30,419 nucleotides of DNA from an uncultured bacterium (lineage in GTDB: Bacteria > Bacillota > Clostridia > Oscillospirales > Ruminococcaceae). This document shows, piece after piece, positions 7,317-14,604 of this stretch. The stretch is taken from NCBI GenBank assembly GCA_905214265.1, contig CAJMLQ010000026.1, positions 1-30,419 of the forward strand, given 5' to 3'. The notes below the pieces were generated by a model that was not told where the DNA came from, searched no databases, and saw nothing but the letters and a program-made list of their open reading frames with translations. The translations under genes were made by a program, and so were the position numbers. Every line of letters starts with the position of its first letter. Positions within the stretch are counted from its first letter, which is position 1.

Positions 7317-8222
7317 ATGACCGTCAATACCGCCGCCCGCTCCGACGTTCTCATTCAAAAAAGGCCGGACTCTCTGACCCGGGGCCGTGTACGCCCCTTT
7401 GACCTGCTGATGCAGGGCCTGTCCATCCTGGCCGGGACCATTACACTTTTCATCGTCATGGGGCTCCTCGGCTACATCCTGGTCAAGGGCCTTCCTCAAG
7501 TCAGCTGGGAATTCCTTTCCACTAAGCCCAGCGCCCTCAACGGTACCTACGGCATCTTACCTAATATCATCAACACTCTCTATATTATCGCTCTGACCCT
7601 GCTCATCGCCGCCCCCCTCGGCGTCGGCGGCGCCATCTACCTCAATGAATACGCCCGGCGCGGCCGCCTGACCCGGGTCATCGAATTCACTACTGAAGCT
7701 CTGTCCGGCATCCCCTCCATCATCTACGGTCTCTTCGGCATGATGCTTTTCAACAACTACCTGGGACTCGGGTACTCTATCCTCTCAGGCTGCCTGACCC
7801 TTTCCATCATGGTGCTCCCCACCATCATCCGCACCACGCAGGAAGCCCTCCGTACCGTCCCCACCGGCTATCGGGAAGGCGCGGCCGGACTGGGCGCCTC
7901 CAAATGGCACATGATCCGCACCATTCTGCTTCCCTGCTGCAAAAACGGCGTCATCACCTCGCTGATCCTGAGCATCGGGCGCATTGTCGGCGAATCTGCT
8001 GCCCTGATCTTCACTGCCGGCATCGCCACCAACCTGCCGGTGAACCTCTTTACCCACATGAAGACCTCCGGCGCGACCTTTGCGGTCCAGCTTTATCAGT
8101 ACGCGGACCAGGGACGCAATGACGTCAGCTTCGCTATCGCAGCCATCCTGGTCCTCATCGTCCTGGCCATCAACCTGGCCACCCGCCTTATCGGCGGCCG
8201 CGAAAAAGCGGAGAACCGCTGA
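7317..8222 (+). CDS. pstA: Phosphate ABC transporter permease PstA
   Basis: Second permease of the Pst system. 301 residues with six predicted helices. Features are NEYARRGRLTRVIEFTTEALSGIPSIIYGLFG (residues about 109-140), the coupling segment GLGASKWHMIRTILLPCCKNGVITS near 195, and GRIVGESAALIFTAG, all characteristic of PstA. AAAGGA stands 11 bases before the ATG. A four-codon reading frame (ATG at 7306) ends in the TGA that overlaps the pstA start as ATGA; whether it is translated is unknown. pstB follows after 29 bases. Confidence 0.94.
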   Translation: MTVNTAARSDVLIQKRPDSLTRGRVRPFDLLMQGLSILAGTITLFIVMGLLGYILVKGLPQVSWEFLSTKPSALNGTYGILPNIINTLYIIALTLLIAAPLGVGGAIYLNEYARRGRLTRVIEFTTEALSGIPSIIYGLFGMMLFNNYLGLGYSILSGCLTLSIMVLPTIIRTTQEALRTVPTGYREGAAGLGASKWHMIRTILLPCCKNGVITSLILSIGRIVGESAALIFTAGIATNLPVNLFTHMKTSGATFAVQLYQYADQGRNDVSFAIAAILVLIVLAINLATRLIGGREKAENR

Positions 8223-8251
8223 AGCGCCGGTTTCAGAAAGGATTTTCTTTC

Positions 8252-9004
8252 ATGGATAAAATCACCGCGACCCACCTGAACTTCTACTACGGCAGCACCA
8301 GAGCCCTGAAAGACGTCAGCCTCCCCATCCGGGAGCATCGCGTCACCGCCTTTATCGGCCCCTCCGGCTGCGGAAAGTCCACCTTTCTCCGCACCCTCAA
8401 CCGGATGAATGACCTTATCGAGGGGACCCGCGTCGAGGGGACCATTCTCCTGGACGGCGAAGACATCTACGGTCCCAGGATCGAAGTCACCGCTCTGCGG
8501 AAGAAGGTTGGCATGGTCTTTCAGCGTCCCAACCCCTTCCCCATGAGCATCTATGACAACATCGCCTACGGTCCCCGCCTCCATGGCGTCCGAAAAAAGC
8601 AGGATCTGGACGCCATCGTCGAATCCAGTCTCCTGGGTGCCGCCCTTTTTGACGAAGTCAAGGACCGGCTGAAAAAGTCCGCGCTCTCCCTTTCCGGCGG
8701 CCAACAGCAGCGCCTCTGTATTGCCCGCGCCCTGGCCGTAGAACCCGACGTTCTCCTGATGGACGAACCCACCGCCGCCCTAGATCCCATCTCCACCCAA
8801 AAGATCGAAGAGCTGATTCTGGAACTGAAGCGCCGTTACACCGTGGCCATTGTTACCCACAACATGCAGCAGGCAGCCCGTGTCTCCGATTACACTGCGT
8901 TTTTCCTGGTGGGTGAAATGGTGGAGTACGGCGAGACCAGCCGGATTTTCAATAATCCCACCGACACGCGCACAGCCGATTATATTGGCGGCCGTTTTGG
9001 ATGA
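8252..9004 (+). CDS. pstB: Phosphate ABC transporter ATP-binding protein PstB
   Basis: Cytoplasmic ATPase that drives phosphate uptake through PstCA. 250 residues, the standard PstB length. Walker A is GPSGCGKST (residues 31-39), the signature is LSGGQQQRLCIARA near 148, and Walker B with the catalytic glutamate is VLLMDEPTAALDP near 167. GRNFNNPTDTRT-like C-terminus (IFNNPTDTRTADYIGGRFG) is typical of PstB. AAAGGA lies ten bases before the ATG. It is the last transport gene; the next gene is phoP, not the usual phoU. Confidence 0.96.
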   Translation: MDKITATHLNFYYGSTRALKDVSLPIREHRVTAFIGPSGCGKSTFLRTLNRMNDLIEGTRVEGTILLDGEDIYGPRIEVTALRKKVGMVFQRPNPFPMSIYDNIAYGPRLHGVRKKQDLDAIVESSLLGAALFDEVKDRLKKSALSLSGGQQQRLCIARALAVEPDVLLMDEPTAALDPISTQKIEELILELKRRYTVAIVTHNMQQAARVSDYTAFFLVGEMVEYGETSRIFNNPTDTRTADYIGGRFG

Positions 9005-9009
9005 TTGCA

Positions 9010-9038
9010 TTTACAAATCTTGACGGAAGTGTTATACT
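9010..9038 (+). promoter_or_regulatory. Internal promoter before phoP
   Basis: -35 TTTACA (9010-9015), 17-base spacer, -10 TATACT (9033-9038). The -35 hexamer is also a PHO-box half-site. It would allow phoPR transcription independent of pst read-through. A small CCGC-TTT-GCGG hairpin lies in the leader near 9067. Confidence 0.6.
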
Positions 9039-9099
9039 GAAAACAAGAAACATCCCATCCGGTACGCCGCTTTGCGGCCTGATAATGGAGTGAAAGAAA

Positions 9100-9786
9100 T
9101 TGTCGCGAATTTATGTAATTGAGGACGATGAAAACATTCGCCAGTTAGTGGCGACTGCCCTGCAGGCCTTTGGTTACCAGGTATCCGCCTTTGAAACCGC
9201 GGCGGAAGGCATCACCGCCCTGGAAAAAGAAACCCCAGACCTGATGCTTTTCGACATCATGCTTCCGGACATCGACGGCATCCAGGCTGTCAAACAGATC
9301 CGCCAGAATCCAGCCTATGAGACTCTCCCGATCATGATGCTCACCGCCAAAAACTCCGAGCTGGATAAGGTCGCCGGCTTGGATGCCGGTGCAGACGACT
9401 ATCTCACCAAGCCCTTCGGCATTCTGGAACTGAAGGCCCGGGTCCAGGCCCTGCTCCGCCGGACTTCCAAAAACCGCAAAAACAGCGTGCTCACCGGCCA
9501 GGACCTCTCTTTAAACTGCGATACCCGGGATGTCACTCGCGGCGGAAAGCCCCTAGAATTAACCTTTAAGGAATTTGAGCTGCTGAAGCTTCTGATGGAA
9601 AATTCCGATCGGGTCATGACCCGATCCGAGCTCTTGAACCTGGTTTGGGGCATTGACTTTGAGGGAGAAACCCGTACGCTGGACATGCACGTCCGCACCC
9701 TCCGCCAGAAGCTGGGCGATGATGCGGACAATCCCCGTTACATCCGCACTGTCCGCGGCGTGGGATATCGTTTTAACTGTGGATAA
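9100..9786 (+). CDS. phoP: Response regulator PhoP/PhoB-like, OmpR family
   Basis: Two-component response regulator, probably of phosphate starvation. 228 residues. The receiver domain (1-120) has the acidic pocket EDDE (8-11), phospho-acceptor Asp52 in LFDIMLPD, switch residues LTAK and the conserved Lys in YLTKPFG. The C-terminal winged helix (about 130-228) has LTFKEFELLKLLMEN and the terminal GVGYRF motif of OmpR-type DNA binders. The start is TTG at 9100, supported by GGAG seven to eight bases upstream and by the immediate receiver fold. It stands directly after pstB and before its kinase, so it likely binds the PHO box upstream of pstS. Confidence 0.92.
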   Translation: MSRIYVIEDDENIRQLVATALQAFGYQVSAFETAAEGITALEKETPDLMLFDIMLPDIDGIQAVKQIRQNPAYETLPIMMLTAKNSELDKVAGLDAGADDYLTKPFGILELKARVQALLRRTSKNRKNSVLTGQDLSLNCDTRDVTRGGKPLELTFKEFELLKLLMENSDRVMTRSELLNLVWGIDFEGETRTLDMHVRTLRQKLGDDADNPRYIRTVRGVGYRFNCG

Positions 9787-9804
9787 GCTGCCGTTTGGCA
9801 GCTT
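9785..9804 (+). other. Hairpin between phoP and phoR
   Basis: AAGCTGCC-GTTT-GGCAGCTT, a perfect 8-base-pair stem starting within the phoP stop codon, followed by TTCGGTTT. It may be a weak attenuator or an RNA stability element that separates phoP and phoR expression. Confidence 0.5.
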
Positions 9805-9853
9805 TCGGTTTATCGGGATGCTTTTTCCCGTCCTGCCAGAAAGGAGGAACGCC

Positions 9854-11260
9854 GTGAAGCTCAAAGCTAATTTCTTTTTCCGCTATCTGCTGATTGCGCT
9901 CCTGTCCTGCGGGATGACAATCTGCTGTGCGATGCTTTATACCCGCAAAAATTGGGACGTCTTTCATTTCGGCCTGTGGTTTTCCCTGGGGGCCGCGACC
10001 CTGATCCTCCTCTGCCTGCTGCTGAGCCATTTTCTCCCTCGGGACAACGGCGAGGAACTGAAGAAAAACATTCTGCACCTCAACACTCTGTTGGACGAAC
10101 AGCAGGAACGGTTTGCTTTCTATCCCCTCCGGGATAACCGCTCCGTGGAGGTCTCCGACCTCTGCCAGAAGATCCGCCGCCTCTGCAACAAGATTATCCT
10201 CTGCCGCTACCGCCTCCAGGCGGAGGAAGAGCAGTTTGACTTCATTCTTTCCACCATGAACGAAGGTTTTCTGATGGTGGATTTTGAAAAGCGAATCCTC
10301 TGCTACAACCGCATTGCCCAGCATGTCTTAGACCTCCATGGAGACATCGACCATCAGTTTCTCACTGCTACCACCAACGATTCGGAGCTGCTGAGCGCCG
10401 TGGACAAGGCCATCCGCACCAACAAGGTCACCTCCTATGACATTACGACGCCCAGCGGCAGCGTCTATGCCCTTCAGTCCCGCCTGGTCCGCAGTGAGGG
10501 TTACCGCAGCAAGGGCGGCGTCATGATTGTCCTCTTTGACGTCACCTCTGAGCGCAGCGCCCTCAGGCAGCGCCAGGATTTCTTCTCCAACGCCTCCCAC
10601 GAGCTGCGGACCCCCATCACCTCCATCATGGGCTTTTCCGAAATGTTGGAGGGCGGCCTCATTACCGATCCGGAGCAGGTCAAGGACAGCATCCGGATCA
10701 TCCACCGGGAGGCGACCCGGATGTCCCGGATCATCAACGACCTCCTATTCATCTCCAAGCTGGAAAACGAAGGGGAGGCTACCGTTTCCTCTCCGGTCAA
10801 CGTTCTGGAGATTGCCGAGGAAATCCAGGATTCCCTGCTTCCCGCCATGCAGGAAAAAAATATCCATATGAACATCTCCGGCGGTAATTTCAGCATTCCC
10901 CTGCCTTATAGCCATCTGCACAATCTGCTCTCTAATCTGATGCAGAACGCCGTAAAGTATAACGTCGAAGGCGGTTCTGTCTGGGTCCGCATCGAGACCG
11001 ACGACCGCCACCTCTACCTGAGCGTCAAGGACACCGGTATTGGGATTCCACCCGAAATGAAAAACCGCGTTTTCGAGCGCTTTTTCCGAGTGGATAAGGG
11101 CCGCAGCCGGAACATCGGAGGCACCGGGCTGGGCCTGGCCATCGTCAAGCACCTGGTCAATCTCTATAACGGCACGATCCAGCTGGACAGTGAACCCGGA
11201 AAAGGCAGCCTGTTCCGCATCTCCCTGACCTATCCCCATCCGGAGACGGAGCCCCAATAA
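9854..11260 (+). CDS. phoR: Sensor histidine kinase PhoR-like
   Basis: Membrane sensor kinase, partner of the preceding PhoP. 468 residues. Two helices (about 10-29 and 40-61) are joined by a loop of only about ten residues, so there is no extracellular sensor domain. A linker with coiled-coil character and a PAS domain (about 125-235, FILSTMNEGFLMVDFEKRIL) follow. The dimerisation and phospho-acceptor box SNASHELRTPITS has His249. The ATPase domain has NLMQNAVKYN, DTGIGIPPE and GGTGLGLAIVKHL. The start is GTG with AAAGGAGG at ideal spacing; the longer open frame overlaps phoP and is not used. With a minimal periplasmic part it must sense phosphate status through the membrane or cytoplasm, perhaps via PstB or an unlinked PhoU. 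Confidence 0.92.
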   Translation: MKLKANFFFRYLLIALLSCGMTICCAMLYTRKNWDVFHFGLWFSLGAATLILLCLLLSHFLPRDNGEELKKNILHLNTLLDEQQERFAFYPLRDNRSVEVSDLCQKIRRLCNKIILCRYRLQAEEEQFDFILSTMNEGFLMVDFEKRILCYNRIAQHVLDLHGDIDHQFLTATTNDSELLSAVDKAIRTNKVTSYDITTPSGSVYALQSRLVRSEGYRSKGGVMIVLFDVTSERSALRQRQDFFSNASHELRTPITSIMGFSEMLEGGLITDPEQVKDSIRIIHREATRMSRIINDLLFISKLENEGEATVSSPVNVLEIAEEIQDSLLPAMQEKNIHMNISGGNFSIPLPYSHLHNLLSNLMQNAVKYNVEGGSVWVRIETDDRHLYLSVKDTGIGIPPEMKNRVFERFFRVDKGRSRNIGGTGLGLAIVKHLVNLYNGTIQLDSEPGKGSLFRISLTYPHPETEPQ

Positions 11261-11296
11261 AAAACAGCCTGCCGGATGTTTCCCGTCAGGCTGTTC
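11255..11296 (-). terminator. Terminator between phoR and the convergent gene
   Basis: The AACAGCCTG(C)CGG / CCG(T)CAGGCTGTT stem (11263-11295) has a TTTTTTATT run on the minus strand, so it chiefly ends the minus-strand gene at 11330. It may also end phoR transcripts, but the plus-strand T run is poor. Confidence 0.7.
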
Positions 11297-11329
11297 CCCT
11301 ATTATTTCATCAACGTCCGTGGAACGTCA

Positions 11330-11830
11330 TTACGCCTCCTGCACCCAGCTGATCTCCGGAGTTTCGCCAGTGGATTCCACTGCTTCCGTCATCAGCCGGA
11401 TCATTTCCAGCACACTGCGGAAATGCTGCGAGACGCCCTTGTCCACCCAGGTGATCGTCCCCTGCCAGGTCGCGTTCTGCCGGAACTGGACATGCACGAC
11501 AAAAGAAGCTTTTTCTTTTTCCTTGTTGACGATTGATTCATTTGCCGCTGTCTGCACGACGCCACCTGCTTTCATAAAATTGGCCTGTCTCATTGGGCGG
11601 CGCCTCCCCGGAGTCCGAAAACTGCGGTACGCCATGGAAGACTGGGGAAACGAAAGGCTGTCGAACAGGCTTTCTAGAATTGCCGCCATCTGCACGACAT
11701 CGCGGAAATACATCGTGCGACCGTAAAATTCATTGCTCACAGAACCGGTCAGCACCTGATCCTCATAAGAAAAAATCCGAATGAGGGTTTTGGTGGAGGC
11801 ACTGGTCACGCACACCTGTCTGTCTGTCAT
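11330..11830 (-). CDS. Conserved hypothetical protein, 166 residues
   Basis: I cannot assign a function. It is a soluble, globular-looking protein without signal peptide or membrane segments. Two conserved-looking blocks are visible: the N-terminal FSYEDQVLTGSVSNEFYG (about 20-37) and the C-terminal half with FVVHVQFRQNATWQGTITW (about 110-128) and FRSVLEMIRLMTEA. A basic stretch, RTPGRRRPMRQ, lies in the middle (72-82). The ATG follows GGGAGGGG. It is a single gene, with a promoter at 11860-11889 and its own terminator, convergent to phoR. It is probably real, because start, promoter and terminator are all in place. Confidence 0.75.
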   Translation of the reverse strand: MTDRQVCVTSASTKTLIRIFSYEDQVLTGSVSNEFYGRTMYFRDVVQMAAILESLFDSLSFPQSSMAYRSFRTPGRRRPMRQANFMKAGGVVQTAANESIVNKEKEKASFVVHVQFRQNATWQGTITWVDKGVSQHFRSVLEMIRLMTEAVESTGETPEISWVQEA

Positions 11831-11859
11831 AGGGCCCCTCCCTTCCCCACTGCTTGTAT

Positions 11860-11889
11860 CTATTATAGCGCACCTTGGTCACACGTCAG
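11860..11889 (-). promoter_or_regulatory. Promoter of the 166-residue protein gene
   Basis: On the minus strand a perfect -10 TATAAT (11860-11865) and a weak -35 CTGACG (11884-11889) at 18 bases. The palindrome copy B lies 11 bases upstream of the -35. Confidence 0.55.
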
Positions 11890-11900
11890 TCACAAAACGC

Positions 11901-11918
11901 GAAAAAGTTCTCTTTTTC
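11901..11918. repeat. AT-rich palindrome, copy B (perfect)
   Basis: GAAAAAG-TTCT-CTTTTTC, a perfect 7-base inverted repeat around a 4-base centre. It lies 6 bases beyond the birA stop and just upstream of the promoter of the next minus-strand gene. It could also fold as a weak hairpin at the birA 3' end. Confidence 0.6.
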
Positions 11919-11924
11919 TGCATT

Positions 11925-12926
11925 TCAAAAACGAATGCTAATTTCCCCGCTGTTCAGAGTCCGGAGCTGCCCGCTGCCGTCCCGGACCAAAAGCCTTCCG
12001 TCTCCGTCGATGTCCAGGGCTGTGGCACGGTAGCTCCCCGTCATTTCCCGCACCTCGACTTCCCTTCCAAGGAAAAAGAGGTCCTCCCGGTAACGCCGGA
12101 GAATCTCCTCCTGGTTTGCCGGAAAATTTCCGTCAAAAAAGTACCGCTCAAAGCTCCGGAACGCCGCCGCAGCATAATCAGCCGCCGCAATATGCCTTCC
12201 GGTGAGCATCTCCACTGACCCGGCCTTCTCCCGCAGCTCCGGCGGAAAATCCTCCACCCGCTGATGGAGGTTCAGCCCGATCCCCACCGCTGCATAGGAA
12301 ACCCGCCCCGTTTCCCCCTCCACCGAACATTCGGTGAGGATGCCACAGAGCTTCCGTCCGTCCAGATAGAGGTCATTGATCCACTTGATGCCCGGACGAA
12401 CCCCGGCCAACTCCTCCACCGCGTCCGCAATGGCCACCGCCGCCAGCAGCGTGACCCGGTTCAGCGTCTCAATCTGGATATCCGGCCGAAGGAGCAGCGT
12501 GAAATAGACTCCCTTTTCCGCCGGAGAGTCAAAGGACCGCCCCAGCCGCCCCTTTCCAGCTGTCTGCCGCCGGGCAACCACCGCCGTTCCATTGGAGCCG
12601 CCCCGGGTAGCCAGCTCCTTGGCATAGTCGTTGGTGGAGCCGGTCTCCTCCAGAAAAATCAGCGGCCGCCCCACGATGCGGGTATCCAGCCGCCGCTGAA
12701 TCTCATAGCCGGAGTACACCTCGCTCTCCAGCAGCCGGTAGCCTTTGTTGGAAACCGATTCGATCCGGTATCCCTCTCCCTGAAGGGAGGTCACTGCCTT
12801 CCATACCGCCGTCCGGGAGATTCCCATCGCCTCCGCCAGTTCTCCGCCGGATACGGTCCCGCCGTCCCCTCTTCGGAGTGCCTCCAAAATCTGATACCGG
12901 GTCTGCAACTGTGCCAAATCGGCCAC
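11925..12926 (-). CDS. birA: Biotin--[acetyl-CoA-carboxylase] ligase / biotin operon repressor BirA
   Basis: Activates biotin as biotinyl-AMP and attaches it to carrier proteins; with an N-terminal DNA-binding domain it can also repress biotin genes. 333 residues. The helix-turn-helix is at about 12-66 (SGGELAEAMGISRTAVWKAV). The catalytic domain has the biotinyl-AMP loop GKGRLGR (124-130), KWINDLYLDGRKLCGILTE (181-199, including the active-site lysine) and a C-terminal SH3-like domain ending LRTLNSGEISIRF. The start is annotated as GTG at 12926, although the AAAGGA site is almost adjacent; a TTG three codons further in (12917) would have better spacing. No biotin biosynthesis genes are nearby. 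Confidence 0.93.
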   Translation of the reverse strand: MADLAQLQTRYQILEALRRGDGGTVSGGELAEAMGISRTAVWKAVTSLQGEGYRIESVSNKGYRLLESEVYSGYEIQRRLDTRIVGRPLIFLEETGSTNDYAKELATRGGSNGTAVVARRQTAGKGRLGRSFDSPAEKGVYFTLLLRPDIQIETLNRVTLLAAVAIADAVEELAGVRPGIKWINDLYLDGRKLCGILTECSVEGETGRVSYAAVGIGLNLHQRVEDFPPELREKAGSVEMLTGRHIAAADYAAAAFRSFERYFFDGNFPANQEEILRRYREDLFFLGREVEVREMTGSYRATALDIDGDGRLLVRDGSGQLRTLNSGEISIRF

Positions 12927-12967
12927 ATCCTTTCCAATTCGAAACGCCCCTCCGGGCCCTGCCTTTT

Positions 12968-12996
12968 ATTTTAGCACACTCTCCCCTGCCCCGCAA
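12968..12996 (-). promoter_or_regulatory. Promoter of birA
   Basis: On the minus strand, -35 TTGCGG (12991-12996), 17-base spacer, -10 TAAAAT (12968-12973). Confidence 0.65.
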
Positions 12997-13007
12997 GGTA
13001 CAGGGGC

Positions 13008-13036
13008 TTGACTTTTCCAGGGAAAGCGGGTATCCT
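13008..13036 (+). promoter_or_regulatory. Promoter of the ArsC/Spx-like gene
   Basis: -35 TTGACT (13008-13013), 17-base spacer, -10 TATCCT (13031-13036). Divergent from and back to back with the birA promoter. Confidence 0.65.
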
Positions 13037-13073
13037 ATCGATTAGGCCCATCACACTCCAAAGGAGGATTTTT

Positions 13074-13427
13074 ATGCTGTTTATCTGTTATCCCAAATGT
13101 TCAACCTGCCGCAAAGCCCAGGATTGGCTGGACGCCCGCGGCCTTTCTTACACCCTGCGGGACATTAAAACGGAAAATCCCACCGCCGCCGAACTTTCAG
13201 AGTGGCTCCGGAAAAGCGGCCTGCCGCTGAAGCGCTTCTTTAACACCAGCGGCCTTAAATACAAGGAGCTAGATCTCAAAAACCGCCTTCCCTCCATGAG
13301 CGAGGAGGAGCAGCTTGCCCTTCTGGCCAGTGACGGCATGCTGGTCAAGCGTCCCCTCCTGATCACGGAGAACGCCGTGCTCCCCGGTTTCCGGGAGCCT
13401 GAATGGGCAAAGGCCCTAGGAATCTGA
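13074..13427 (+). CDS. ArsC/Spx family thioredoxin-fold protein
   Basis: 117 residues, the normal length for the ArsC/Spx/YffB family. The N-terminus MLFICYPKCSTCRKAQDWL places a CxxC pair (CSTC) at the end of the first strand. KRFFNTSGLKYKELDLK (about 59-75) and KRPLLITENAVLPGF (about 93-107) are family blocks; the latter is the RPLL substrate or partner segment. Members include arsenate reductases and the RNA-polymerase-binding regulators Spx and MgsR. The catalytic cysteine and CxxC are present, but no ars genes are adjacent, so a redox or regulatory role is as likely as arsenate reduction. The ATG follows AAAGGAGG; a longer open frame covers the promoter and is rejected. Confidence 0.88.
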   Translation: MLFICYPKCSTCRKAQDWLDARGLSYTLRDIKTENPTAAELSEWLRKSGLPLKRFFNTSGLKYKELDLKNRLPSMSEEEQLALLASDGMLVKRPLLITENAVLPGFREPEWAKALGI

Positions 13428-13437
13428 CCGCAGCCGT

Positions 13438-13484
13438 AAACCGGCGGATGGAAGCGCAGAACGTTTCCATCCGCCGGTTTTTAT
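13438..13484 (+). terminator. Bidirectional-looking terminator after the ArsC-like gene
   Basis: AAACCGGCGGATGGAA ... TTCCATCCGCCGGTTT, a 16-base-pair stem followed by TT and an AT-rich tail. It separates the ArsC-like gene from the convergent isomerase-like gene, whose stop is 11 bases further on. Confidence 0.85.
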
Positions 13485-13494
13485 ATGCTATCCC

Positions 13495-14373
13495 TTAAAA
13501 CATGTGATGCTGCTTCAGCAGTGCACGGCTGGTCTCATAGACCAGCCTTATCGCGGTGCGGCTGGCCTCTGGATGGCAGTAACTCCCCATTCCGTTGGCC
13601 TCCGACGAAAAAACGCCGTCATACTTGATTTCTTTTAAAACGGTCAAAAATGCATCCCAGTTGATGTTTCCATAGCCGCAGGCCATATGGTCATCGCTGC
13701 GGCCATAGTTGTCGTGGACGTGCAGGAGCTTCAGGCTGCTCCCCAGCTTCCGCGCAGCGGAGGCCGGGCTCTCCCCCAGGAGATTTACGTGCCCGGTATC
13801 CAAGCAGACGGCAAACCGGTCGCTGTCCAGCCGACGCATGCACTCCAGAATTTCCTCCATAGTGGAAAAGGTGGTCGGGCATATCGCATTGATCTCCGGA
13901 TCCCATCCAAACATGTTTTCCAGGCCGATTATAACCCCATGTTTTTCCGCAAGGGGAATAAACTGTCGGTAATAGTCCACATTATAAGCAAGATACTTTT
14001 CCGCGTTGCGACCGTTGATGCCGTCATGGAACATCCGCGGATGGATCACCAGATAGGGGGCTCCCAAAATCTCACAGATCCGGAAACAGCGCCGGGTGAC
14101 CTCCATCTTCCTCTCCTCCGCCGGCTCTACGCCAGGCTCGCCCAGCATTGGCGCGTGGACCTGAGAAAACACGATCCCGCAGGCATCCGCCGTCTCCCGC
14201 AGGGAACGGGCGTAATCCTCCCAATTCTCCTTCAGATAGACGCTGTTTTCCCCGTCGTGATGATATCCCGCATAATCCAGCGCGTCGAACCCGATTTCCG
14301 CATACTGACGGATCGCATCTCTTTCGTCTGGAAACTGACGGCAGATCGCAGCCGTCGCCATACCGATTTTCAT
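13495..14373 (-). CDS. Sugar phosphate isomerase/epimerase family protein (TIM barrel)
   Basis: 292 residues of the xylose isomerase-like / AP endonuclease 2 TIM-barrel superfamily. The probable metal ligands are in place: Glu152 (GLENM), Asp192 and His195 (CLDTGHVN), His218/His220 (LLHVHDN) and Glu258 (SSEANG). HAPM at 73-76 and VIHPR at 109-113 are barrel-strand ends. Members isomerise or epimerise sugars or inositol derivatives; the substrate cannot be read from the sequence. It is a single gene; the nearest carbohydrate genes are 8 kb away. AAAGGGG precedes the ATG. Confidence 0.85.
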   Translation of the reverse strand: MKIGMATAAICRQFPDERDAIRQYAEIGFDALDYAGYHHDGENSVYLKENWEDYARSLRETADACGIVFSQVHAPMLGEPGVEPAEERKMEVTRRCFRICEILGAPYLVIHPRMFHDGINGRNAEKYLAYNVDYYRQFIPLAEKHGVIIGLENMFGWDPEINAICPTTFSTMEEILECMRRLDSDRFAVCLDTGHVNLLGESPASAARKLGSSLKLLHVHDNYGRSDDHMACGYGNINWDAFLTVLKEIKYDGVFSSEANGMGSYCHPEASRTAIRLVYETSRALLKQHHMF

Positions 14374-14419
14374 CAGCTATACCCCTTTCTATCCCGCGTT
14401 TTACAGCCGCATTTTTTAC

Positions 14420-14448
14420 ATTATACCCTTTCTTGAAATTTTTGTATA
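14420..14448 (-). promoter_or_regulatory. Promoter of the isomerase-like gene
   Basis: On the minus strand a perfect -10 TATAAT (14420-14425), 17-base spacer and a weak -35 TATACA (14443-14448). Palindrome copy C starts 12 bases upstream. Confidence 0.6.
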
Positions 14449-14460
14449 GAGGTTTCCGCC

Positions 14461-14479
14461 AAAAAAAGTCTCTTTTTCT
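14461..14479. repeat. AT-rich palindrome, copy C
   Basis: AAAAAAAG-TCT-CTTTTTCT, same element as copies A and B but with a 3-base centre. It lies between the divergent promoters of the isomerase-like gene and degV. Confidence 0.5.
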
Positions 14480-14505
14480 CTACCTGCAAAAGTCGTGGGT
14501 TTTCC

Positions 14506-14534
14506 TTGCCTTTTCTGCTGAATTCCTGTATACT
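14506..14534 (+). promoter_or_regulatory. Promoter of degV
   Basis: -35 TTGCCT (14506-14511), 17-base spacer, -10 TATACT (14529-14534). Confidence 0.7.
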
Positions 14535-14604
14535 ATTCTTAACGACATCAACGGCCTGCCTTCCGGCCGGGAAGGAAGGAATTTTCTTTTTGGAGGATGA
14601 GCCT

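Noticed and set aside
7306..7320. Four-codon frame overlapping the pstA start as ATGA
   Set aside because: Too short to support as a regulatory leader peptide; probably an accident next to the ribosome site.
13074..13427. Arsenic resistance gene
   Set aside because: The fold is shared by Spx-type regulators and no other ars gene is nearby, so a specific arsenate reductase call is not supported.
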